Shown here: one piece after another, positions 44,326-50,925 of the stretch
Layout of the letters: each line of letters starts with the position of its first letter
How positions within the stretch are numbered: position 1 is the stretch's first letter
NCBI GenBank assembly: GCA_031375105.1
Contig: JANMHJ010000045.1
Coordinates: forward strand, 1 to 64,000
Length of the DNA stretch: 64,000 bases
Direction: 5' to 3'
Source: JANMDU01 sp031375105
Lineage (GTDB): Bacteria; Pseudomonadota; Gammaproteobacteria; Burkholderiales; Burkholderiaceae_C
Translations under genes and position numbers: made by a program
Notes under the pieces: generated by a model
Databases searched by the model: none
What the model was told of the DNA's origin: nothing
Seen by the model: only the letters and a program-made list of their open reading frames with translations

Positions 44326-44413
44326 TCGTTACTTCGCCCTATATGCAAATATGTTTTATGGATATTCCCAACTCGTCTAGCAAACTAGGGAATACGCGGA
44401 TAGGGATTGTCTA

Positions 44414-44424
44414 GGGGGGGGGGG
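44414..44424 (+). repeat. Run of eleven G upstream of the first peptide gene
   Basis: A homopolymer of 11 G lies 65 bases before the first peptide start and just before the duplicated 82-bp block. Such tracts can slip in replication and vary promoter spacing; they are also prone to sequencing error. The second peptide gene has none. Confidence 0.7.
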
Positions 44425-44432
44425 CGATACTG

Positions 44433-44514
44433 TCAAGGCTTTTCACAGAAGCAACATTATTCAACATGACATTGCAAGGAGCTTCGATTATGAGAATTTG
44501 TAAACCCAATGAGG
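44433..44514 (+). repeat. 82-bp duplicated leader block, copy 1
   Basis: It runs from tcaaggcttttcacagaagc through the AAGGAG ribosome site and start codon to codon 8 of the first peptide gene. It matches 46020-46101 at 79 of 82 positions without gaps. Confidence 0.95.
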
Positions 44515-44900
44515 CAGGTTTGATTTTTGGGCTTGGTAACCCAACGTGGGGAGGCTTTAATATGGCGTTTTTACCACCACAACCTCTTGAATCTTTGCAA
44601 TCGGCATCCACAAATCCTACACCAACGATCAGCACTCCTAATGTCGGATCAGTTAGTCCAATTTCACCTGGCGTACCCGATATGCCAACGGTGAATGCAC
44701 CATCACTGATAGGAGGTGGGTTAATATCACCGGGATCAGTCACGCCCGCGCCAGATCCTCAGTTCGGCGAAGGGTTAAATATGTGTCCAAATCTTGGGCC
44801 TGGCCCAGCAGGCCCAACGTCTGAAGCGCCATCGGATGCGGACAACGAAGGTGGCATCAGTGCCGGTGATGGTTTGGGCGACTCAGACGGGGTGGCGTAA
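44490..44900 (+). CDS. Candidate secreted peptide precursor 1 (MRICKPNE family)
   Basis: A 136-residue protein I do not recognise. AAGGAG lies eight bases before ATG 44490, so this start is better than an upstream ATG at 44466. The N-terminus is MRICKPNEAGLIFGLG; W20-G21-G22 follows. The rest is rich in Pro, Ser, Gly and acidic residues, with SPGVP at 59-63, C99 and NLGPGP at 101-106. It shares these marks with the second peptide at 46077. It lacks a Sec signal. Association with a C39-peptidase exporter suggests an exported, cleaved product, perhaps a bacteriocin or signal (inference). Confidence 0.8.
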   Translation: MRICKPNEAGLIFGLGNPTWGGFNMAFLPPQPLESLQSASTNPTPTISTPNVGSVSPISPGVPDMPTVNAPSLIGGGLISPGSVTPAPDPQFGEGLNMCPNLGPGPAGPTSEAPSDADNEGGISAGDGLGDSDGVA

Positions 44901-44963
44901 TCAAAAATCGGCTTCTTAATACGCTTATATTCAAACGCACATTAGAAATCGCGAAAGCATACA

Positions 44964-45860
44964 ATGCGATTACTCTTAATTTTCGTGCTTATGTCACAAT
45001 TTTTGGTAGCATGCATTGATCAAGAACCATCAGAACTGCTCTGGAAAATTACTAACGATAGTCAATCAATATTTGTTCAAGGAGTCGTCCATTATGGGCC
45101 AGAGAAATACGTGACGCCATCTGCTCGAACGTTACGCGTATTTAACTCTGCTAAACACATCATCGTCGAAGCAATCGATGATGCTCCTCAAAAGGAATTC
45201 AAACAAATAAGCGTCGATTTATCGGAAAATAATAAGAAGCTGCTAACAGCGTTTCTTGATCGACTATCTGCCGATGGGCTCATGTCTTCGCAAGAGTATG
45301 CTGACGCCTTAGAAACTGATGTTGCTTACTACGGGTATGCGTTTAATCAAGCCTTTTCTGCACGAATACATCGATCAAAGATACCTCGGCAAATCTTAAG
45401 TCCAACAAAATTAGGCATTGATTCTGTTTTAGGTAAATCAGCCATGGCGCTGGGAAAGCATGTTTCAGCCCTTGAGCAACACTACAACCAGCGAATCACT
45501 TGGCATAAGACTTGCAATGTCAACACGTTATTCCCTGATATTCTTAAATCGTTCGAAAAGATGATCTATGAAGATCAAGGATTCTTGACTATGCATGAGA
45601 TTCAGAAATATGCATTTCAAGGCGATGCTGAGGCACTTCGAACGAAGACAACAGAACTTGAACATATACTCCCGCATAACAAAATTAATGCGGAATGCTC
45701 CTACAACGTCAGAACACACCAGTGGGCAGAGAATTGGGATTCCGTCATGAAAAGAGCGCCAAATGGTCTCGTTTTAATCGGTGCACATCATGTGATTCAA
45801 GAGCCATCATTGTTAACTTTACTTGCGAAAAAGGGCTACTCTATTGAACGCATCCATTAA
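44964..45860 (+). CDS. TraB/GumN-family lipoprotein 1
   Basis: A 298-residue exported protein. The signal peptide ends in a lipobox LVAC (C17). The TraB/PrgY/GumN pattern is present: ELLWKIT, then G40-V-V-H43 near the mature N-terminus, and close to the C-terminus LVLIGAHHVIQEPSLLTLLA then KKGYSIERI. These G-x-x-H motifs are thought to form a metal site in the Tiki/TraB clan. It follows peptide 1 by 63 bases. Enterococcal TraB/PrgY restrain self-response to a peptide pheromone, so a self-protection or processing role is proposed. Base composition is AT-richer than the flanks. Confidence 0.85.
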   Translation: MRLLLIFVLMSQFLVACIDQEPSELLWKITNDSQSIFVQGVVHYGPEKYVTPSARTLRVFNSAKHIIVEAIDDAPQKEFKQISVDLSENNKKLLTAFLDRLSADGLMSSQEYADALETDVAYYGYAFNQAFSARIHRSKIPRQILSPTKLGIDSVLGKSAMALGKHVSALEQHYNQRITWHKTCNVNTLFPDILKSFEKMIYEDQGFLTMHEIQKYAFQGDAEALRTKTTELEHILPHNKINAECSYNVRTHQWAENWDSVMKRAPNGLVLIGAHHVIQEPSLLTLLAKKGYSIERIH

Positions 45861-46019
45861 TAACTCTTGAACAAGAAATATACGGTACTGTACAAATTAA
45901 ATGTAAAATTTTTTGAAAGTGCAACCAGTAGCAGGTTTGCTCACAGGTTTTTCGATTTTTTCAATTTTCGGAATCGCGCTTGCCATAACGACTTTATAAC
46001 TACCTCGTATTGTGTGTTC

Positions 46020-46101
46020 TCAAGGCTTTTCACAGAAGCAACATTTTTCAACATGACATTTCAAGGAGCTTCGATTATGAGAATTTGTAAACCTAATGAG
46101 G
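46020..46101 (+). repeat. 82-bp duplicated leader block, copy 2
   Basis: It matches 44433-44514 with three substitutions and no gaps, covering 57 untranslated bases and the first 25 coding bases of the second peptide gene. Similarity ends sharply at both edges. Confidence 0.95.
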
Positions 46102-46454
46102 GCGAGTTGATTTATGGGCAAGGTAGCCCTTCAATGATGGGCATGAATTGGGCTGGATTTACATATACACCTCCAGCACCTACGAGTGCACCAATACCTG
46201 CGACCACAGAAACAATTGCTCAGGTAGTCCCTAGCGTTCCTAGCTCACCAGGAACGTTTGCGGTAAGCCCAGGAGTGCCGCAACCAGCTACTGTGGATTG
46301 GGGTATAGGACAGGTGACAATAACTTCAACCTGGGGTGGTACTAACGTTGGCCCAGGGCCAGATTCTGCAACAAATGCAAGCTCCGCTGGCGCTGTCAAT
46401 GGTCATGACTCTATGTCTGATTCGTATGGTGGCAGTGGGCCGGGTGGATGGTAG
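46077..46454 (+). CDS. Candidate secreted peptide precursor 2 (MRICKPNE family)
   Basis: A 125-residue paralogue of the peptide at 44490. The same AAGGAG site selects ATG 46077 inside a longer open frame that begins at 45867. Shared marks are MRICKPNE, LIxGxGxP at 11-18, SPGVP at 64-68 and NVGPGP at 90-95. The remainder differs: it is Ala/Pro/Thr-rich and ends GGSGPGGW. Position 22 is Gly, as in peptide 1, but position 21 is Met. A strong terminator hairpin follows. Function as in peptide 1 is inferred. Confidence 0.8.
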   Translation: MRICKPNEGELIYGQGSPSMMGMNWAGFTYTPPAPTSAPIPATTETIAQVVPSVPSSPGTFAVSPGVPQPATVDWGIGQVTITSTWGGTNVGPGPDSATNASSAGAVNGHDSMSDSYGGSGPGGW

Positions 46455-46467
46455 TTGGTAAAAAATG

Positions 46468-46490
46468 TTAAGCCGCGTTCTGCGGCTTAA
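46468..46490 (+). terminator. Terminator or attenuator after peptide 2
   Basis: TTAAGCCGC and GCGGCTTAA form a perfect 9-bp stem with a five-base loop, followed by taaaaacttttttg. It lies 14 bases after the peptide stop and 54 bases before the next gene, so most transcripts may carry the peptide alone. Confidence 0.8.
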
Positions 46491-46543
46491 TAAAAACTTT
46501 TTTGTCAATATCCATGCTTATTTTTATCTGATTTATACAAACA

Positions 46544-47425
46544 ATGTTTCGAGCACTGGTTTTTATCTTTCTATCGATTTCGTTAAGTGTATTGTGCGGA
46601 TGCGAATCAAAGTCGACCGGTTTAATTTGGAAAATAGAAAAAAATGGGAAAACTGGTTATTTGCTAGCTACCTACCATGGCGGGGTCGAGCGATATGTCA
46701 GTCTTACAACACTAGCAAAAAAAATTGCTTCTGGAGTCGAGGCAATCAGTTTTGAGTCCACTTCATCAATAGCTTATGCAGACCCACACTTTGATCAGCA
46801 AGAAACAGAGGCGCTAAGTCAAGAATATGAAAAGCTAATTAACGGTAGAGTTTTAACAAACTACGAAGTAAATAGCTTGAAAATAGTACCAACGAATGAT
46901 CTTTTGAAATTCTTAGAGCCATTATTTATCAATAAATACGCTTCTAACGAAGATTTGAACTCGATCAAATTCTCCGCAGGTCCGGAAGCAAGTTTGGAGA
47001 AAATGTTTTCAACAAAAAAGAAAATTCTTTCACTTGAAAATCCTTGGACAGAATGGAGTATTTGGCGAGACAAATGCCCGGGCATTGACACCAGAATTTC
47101 ACTAATAAGTTCATTGCAAAAAGAGGCGCAGACAGGAAATATGCTTCAGCAATTTGTCGAGTTGCAGCGACTAGTTTGGTTGGGAGATTTTAAGAAATTC
47201 GAAGAACTATTTATCCAGAGACGCAACACTAATCAACATGTCAATCTTCTTTTTTTATGTTCAATTGAACCACGGAATATTGAATGGTTGCCACGAATCG
47301 ATAAATTATTGCATGAGCAGAGTACACTTTTTGTCGTGGGAGTGGGTCACGTCGTGGGTCCAAACGGGTTGCTAGTAATGCTAGAAAAATCAGGCTTTTT
47401 GATTTCTCAAATTAAAAACTACTAA
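46544..47425 (+). CDS. TraB/GumN-family lipoprotein 2
   Basis: A 293-residue paralogue of the protein at 44964. The lipobox is LCGC (C20). The first motif reads A42-T-Y-H45 instead of G-x-x-H, after LIWKIEKNGKTGYLL. The second is standard: LFVVGVGHVVGPNGLLVMLE near the C-terminus, preceded by EPRNIEWLPRIDKLL. It follows peptide 2. No clear ribosome site precedes ATG 46544, so expression may be low or depend on read-through. AT-rich codon use suggests transfer. Confidence 0.85.
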   Translation: MFRALVFIFLSISLSVLCGCESKSTGLIWKIEKNGKTGYLLATYHGGVERYVSLTTLAKKIASGVEAISFESTSSIAYADPHFDQQETEALSQEYEKLINGRVLTNYEVNSLKIVPTNDLLKFLEPLFINKYASNEDLNSIKFSAGPEASLEKMFSTKKKILSLENPWTEWSIWRDKCPGIDTRISLISSLQKEAQTGNMLQQFVELQRLVWLGDFKKFEELFIQRRNTNQHVNLLFLCSIEPRNIEWLPRIDKLLHEQSTLFVVGVGHVVGPNGLLVMLEKSGFLISQIKNY

Positions 47426-47457
47426 AGCCGTTTTGCAACTGCAACCGCGAAACTAGG

Positions 47458-48624
47458 ATGCTTATCGCTTTGAAGAATTACGTCTTATTGATACTCGCTG
47501 TTCTATTTGGCCTGACTGTTTCTGCCACAAAGATAGACATACCGAGAATCGTTCGCACAAACGGATACGTCGCTCCAGCAAACAGTAGCTGGAAAGCCGT
47601 TTCCCCTCAGCTTGCTGTACTTTCTAGACTGCCCATCGCCGAGCGTAGTGCTGTTTCAAAAGGCCAAGTTATTGCAGAATTGTCTGCGGAGCGTTTTGCA
47701 CAAAATAAAAGTATTGAATTTGAGCAGGGACTTCTCGCGCAAAAGAAGCTGGCTCTGGGTCAACAAGAGCTGCAAACTATCAGCGACAGCACCGCGCGAT
47801 CTATCAACGCCATTCGCTTCCAGCTTGACAGCATGCGCCGTGAATTGGTTAACAGCGAAGGTGAGCTGGAGCTGATTCATCTCAGGCTTGCAGACGTTTA
47901 TCAGCAACAAGCCCGGCAGCAGCAGCTCGTGAAAGACGGGTTTATTTCTCAAGAGGCTTTGGAAATCAAAAACTCAGAAATGCTGCGCTTGAAAGGCGAG
48001 AGAAGCGCTTCTGAACGGCAACAGCTCAGCCTCAAACGCGAGATTGACAAACAAACAAGTGAGTTGGTCATGGTGGAGTTGCGTGCTCAGTCTCAAAAGG
48101 CACAGCTTTCCCGTGAAATGACGACTGCTCAGCAGGAATTTAATGAGCACTCTTCCAAGCGGATTCAACTCGTCTCGGCAATTGATGGCATCGTGACGCA
48201 AGTGTCTGCGCAGCCCGGTCAGATGGTGCGGCCAGATATCCCTTTGCTCACGGTGATTCCGTTGGATGAAGGGGTTGAAGTGATTTTGCTTTTGCCATCT
48301 CGCTCTATTGGCTTTGTGCGCGAGGGGCAGCGAGTTTCTGTGCGATATCAGGCGTATCCGCATGAGCATTACGGGAGACACTTTGGTACGGTGCGCGAAA
48401 TTTCACGCATTGCCTTACCTCCGCAAGAGGTGGTGCAGCATATTCGTGTGGAAGAGCCGGTGTATACCGTGCGCGTGAAGCTGCCGGCGAATCACATGAC
48501 TTACCAAGATAAGAAATTACCGATTTCACCGGGCATGGTGTTGGAGGCCGATGTTGAGCTGGATCGACTCAAGATTTATCAATGGCTGCTGGAGCCGCTG
48601 TATCGGCTGGGCGGCCGGGTGTAA
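47458..48624 (+). CDS. HlyD-family periplasmic adaptor of a peptide exporter
   Basis: A 388-residue membrane-fusion protein. One N-terminal helix (YVLLILAVLFGLTVSATK) is followed by a lipoyl-like segment, a long alpha-helical hairpin (about residues 80-230), the second lipoyl half AIDGIVTQVSAQPGQMVRPD, and a C-terminal beta domain. It should link the inner-membrane ABC exporter to an outer-membrane TolC-type channel, which is not in the window. It starts 32 bases after TraB-like gene 2 and ends just before the exporter gene. Confidence 0.9.
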   Translation: MLIALKNYVLLILAVLFGLTVSATKIDIPRIVRTNGYVAPANSSWKAVSPQLAVLSRLPIAERSAVSKGQVIAELSAERFAQNKSIEFEQGLLAQKKLALGQQELQTISDSTARSINAIRFQLDSMRRELVNSEGELELIHLRLADVYQQQARQQQLVKDGFISQEALEIKNSEMLRLKGERSASERQQLSLKREIDKQTSELVMVELRAQSQKAQLSREMTTAQQEFNEHSSKRIQLVSAIDGIVTQVSAQPGQMVRPDIPLLTVIPLDEGVEVILLLPSRSIGFVREGQRVSVRYQAYPHEHYGRHFGTVREISRIALPPQEVVQHIRVEEPVYTVRVKLPANHMTYQDKKLPISPGMVLEADVELDRLKIYQWLLEPLYRLGGRV

Positions 48625-48632
48625 TTAGCGCA

Positions 48633-50801
48633 ATGGCACGGGCATCAGACTCAGGGGAATTTGGAGCAGGCGGAATTCCTGGCGCATCATTCAAATCTGA
48701 TGCGGGATTAAAGCTGCGCCTGTTTCCGCGCAAATCAGTGCCCCTGGTGTTGCAGCAAGAGGCAGCGGAATGTGGCTTGGCATGCTTGGCGATGGTGGCT
48801 CAGCATTTTGGTGCGCAGCTTCAAATGGAAGATTTGCGGGCACGGTTTGAAGTGTCGTCGCGTGGCACTTCTTTGCAAGATGTGGCCGCGTGGGCGGACC
48901 AAATTGGGCTCAATGCACGCAGCGTGGAGCTCGCAGCCGATGAAATCAAGCAATTGAAGCTGCCTGCGGTCTTGCATTGGGCAGGCAATCATTGGGTGGT
49001 GGCCACGCAGGTGTCTGAGCAAGGCGTGAAATTGCACGACCCTGCGCAAGGGCAACGCTGGGCAAGCTGGCGCGAGGTGACTGAGAAATTCAGTGGCTAC
49101 GCAGCAGATTTTGTGCCGCGTGCGCAATTACAGCGCACGCCGCCGCAGCCGCGATTGCAGTTTGGCACTTTGCTGCGCAGCTTCCCGGGTATGGGCAGCG
49201 CAGTGTTTCAGCTCTTCATGGTGTCTGTGGTGCTGGAGATCATTGCGCTGCTCACGCCGTATTACACGCAGATCGTGATGGATCATGTGCTCGTAACGGG
49301 CGATAAGGATTTGCTCACGATTGTGGCTTTGGGAACGGGCTTCTTGCTCGTCTTCCAGACGATCTTTACGGCGATTCGTGGCTGGGCGGGTGTGGTGCTT
49401 TCGCAGAATGTGGGCTATCAGCTGTATGTGCATGTGATTCGGCATTTGTTTAAGCTGCCGGTGCAATTTTTCGTGAAACGGCAAACGGGGGATTTGGTCT
49501 CGCGCTTTGATTCACTTGGGCAACTCGCGCAAGCGCTCACGCGCACGAGCATTGAAATCGTGCTCGACGCTTTGATCAGCGTGGGCACGGTGGCGATGAT
49601 GTTTCTTTACAGCAGCACACTGGCTTGGATCGCTATCGGTGTATTTACGCTGATGCTGATCGTGAAGGTATTTGTGTTTTCATCGTCGCAACGGGTGACT
49701 TCTGAGCGGGTGTTTTTAGATGCGAAGCGCCAATCGCATTTGATTGAAAGTGTGCGCGGCGTACATGCATTGAAAATGGCGGGAGCAGATTTGACGCGCG
49801 CCCAGCAATGGACGAACCTGACCAAGAAAGTGCAAGATAAGGACGCCAGCACAGAGCGCATCAATCTCTTCAGCAATTTGGTGATGACGACTTGCATGGG
49901 CCTAGCGCATTTGGTGGTGGTGTATTTGGCGGCGCAGATGATTTTGGCGAACCAGCTCTCAGTGGGTATGCTGTTTGCCTTTATGGCCTATCAAGCTAGC
50001 TTTGCGGGAAGAGCCTCTGCATTTGCCGACAGGATGCTTTGGCTGCGCACGATGAAGGTGCACTTTGATCGTACGGGCGATATTGTGTTTGCGCAGCCTG
50101 AAAATGATTCGGGCGTGGCGCTCACCCAAAAACCTCAAGCCAGCAGCATGCAGGCGCTGAACTTGGGCTACAAATATGCCAACCCTGATCCACCGATCTT
50201 TCGTGCGGTGACGTTCAGCGTGGAAGCGGGTGAGATTGTGGCGATAGTAGGGCCATCTGGCACAGGCAAGACGACTTTGCTGTGTGTATTGGGCGGGGTG
50301 TTCATGCCCGGCGAAGGCTCGCTCACGTATGACGGCGAGCGCGTGCAGGCTACCAATGCCTTGGCTCTGCGCAAGCGGCTGGCTTTTGTGTTTCAAAACG
50401 ATGAGCTGTTTGAAGGCTCAATTGAAGAAAACATCGCCTTTTTTGCACAGCCGCTGGATAGGGAGCGCATGAAGCGTTGCGCGGCGTTGGCATGCATTTC
50501 TCAAGAAATTGAAAATTGGCCGCAAAACTATCGCACGAGGCTGGCGGAGCAAGGCGCAGGTATCTCGGGCGGGCAAAGGCAGCGCATTTTGATTGCACGG
50601 GCTTTGTATCGCGAGCCCTCCCTGTTGATTTTGGATGAGGCGACGAGTCATTTGGATGTAGCTACAGAGAAACGGGTGCTGGAAAACCTCAAAAGCCTTG
50701 GTGTCACGATTGTGATGAGCGCGCACAGGCCCGATGCAATTGCGTTTGCCGGGCGGGTTTACTCGATGCAGACCAAGGATTGGCTGATTCGCCAATCGTA
50801 A
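48633..50801 (+). CDS. C39-peptidase ABC exporter (bacteriocin/microcin exporter type)
   Basis: A 722-residue fusion of three domains. The N-terminal C39 peptidase has an intact site: Gln and Cys47 in LQQEAAECGLACLAM, His120 in GNHWVV and Asp136 in LHDPAQG. Six membrane helices follow. The ATPase has Walker A GPSGTGKTT, signature ISGGQRQR, Walker B LLILDEATSHLD and H-loop SAHRPD. Such exporters clip a leader, usually after a Gly-Gly pair, during export. Start is ATG 48633 or 48582; the latter would overlap the adaptor gene. Base use is more host-like than in the peptide and TraB-like genes. Confidence 0.95.
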   Translation: MARASDSGEFGAGGIPGASFKSDAGLKLRLFPRKSVPLVLQQEAAECGLACLAMVAQHFGAQLQMEDLRARFEVSSRGTSLQDVAAWADQIGLNARSVELAADEIKQLKLPAVLHWAGNHWVVATQVSEQGVKLHDPAQGQRWASWREVTEKFSGYAADFVPRAQLQRTPPQPRLQFGTLLRSFPGMGSAVFQLFMVSVVLEIIALLTPYYTQIVMDHVLVTGDKDLLTIVALGTGFLLVFQTIFTAIRGWAGVVLSQNVGYQLYVHVIRHLFKLPVQFFVKRQTGDLVSRFDSLGQLAQALTRTSIEIVLDALISVGTVAMMFLYSSTLAWIAIGVFTLMLIVKVFVFSSSQRVTSERVFLDAKRQSHLIESVRGVHALKMAGADLTRAQQWTNLTKKVQDKDASTERINLFSNLVMTTCMGLAHLVVVYLAAQMILANQLSVGMLFAFMAYQASFAGRASAFADRMLWLRTMKVHFDRTGDIVFAQPENDSGVALTQKPQASSMQALNLGYKYANPDPPIFRAVTFSVEAGEIVAIVGPSGTGKTTLLCVLGGVFMPGEGSLTYDGERVQATNALALRKRLAFVFQNDELFEGSIEENIAFFAQPLDRERMKRCAALACISQEIENWPQNYRTRLAEQGAGISGGQRQRILIARALYREPSLLILDEATSHLDVATEKRVLENLKSLGVTIVMSAHRPDAIAFAGRVYSMQTKDWLIRQS

Positions 50802-50831
50802 GTGTTTGATTTATAAAGACAAAAGCCTGTT

Positions 50832-50870
50832 TTCGAATTATTTGACATCACGATGCTAAATAATCCGAAA
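50832..50870. repeat. Near-perfect palindrome after the exporter gene
   Basis: Arms of 19 bases (tttcgaattatttgacatc and gatgctaaataatccgaaa) match at 16 of 19 positions around a two-base centre. There is no T-run. It closes the accessory cassette and could be an operator, a terminator for both directions, or a recombination boundary. Confidence 0.7.
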
Positions 50871-50925
50871 TGCACCCGTATGATTCGCGGCTGTTTGTCT
50901 TTCGTCTTTGTTTGAGCACTCCTGA

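Noticed and set aside
44411..44743. 110-codon antisense frame over peptide 1
   Set aside because: It runs into the G11 tract and duplicated leader and is a shadow of the Pro/Gly-rich gene.
45867..46076. 70-codon upstream extension of peptide 2
   Set aside because: The AAGGAG site and the homology with peptide 1 both place the start at 46077. The extension is Phe-rich, lacks a ribosome site, and peptide 1 has no counterpart.
44433..46101. CRISPR array
   Set aside because: Only two copies of one 82-bp block exist about 1.6 kb apart, with genes between them and no cas genes.
48582..48632. Earlier ATG for the C39 exporter
   Set aside because: It would overlap the adaptor gene by 43 bases and adds an Ala/Gly-rich leader without a ribosome site. 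It cannot be fully excluded, so it is noted in the feature.
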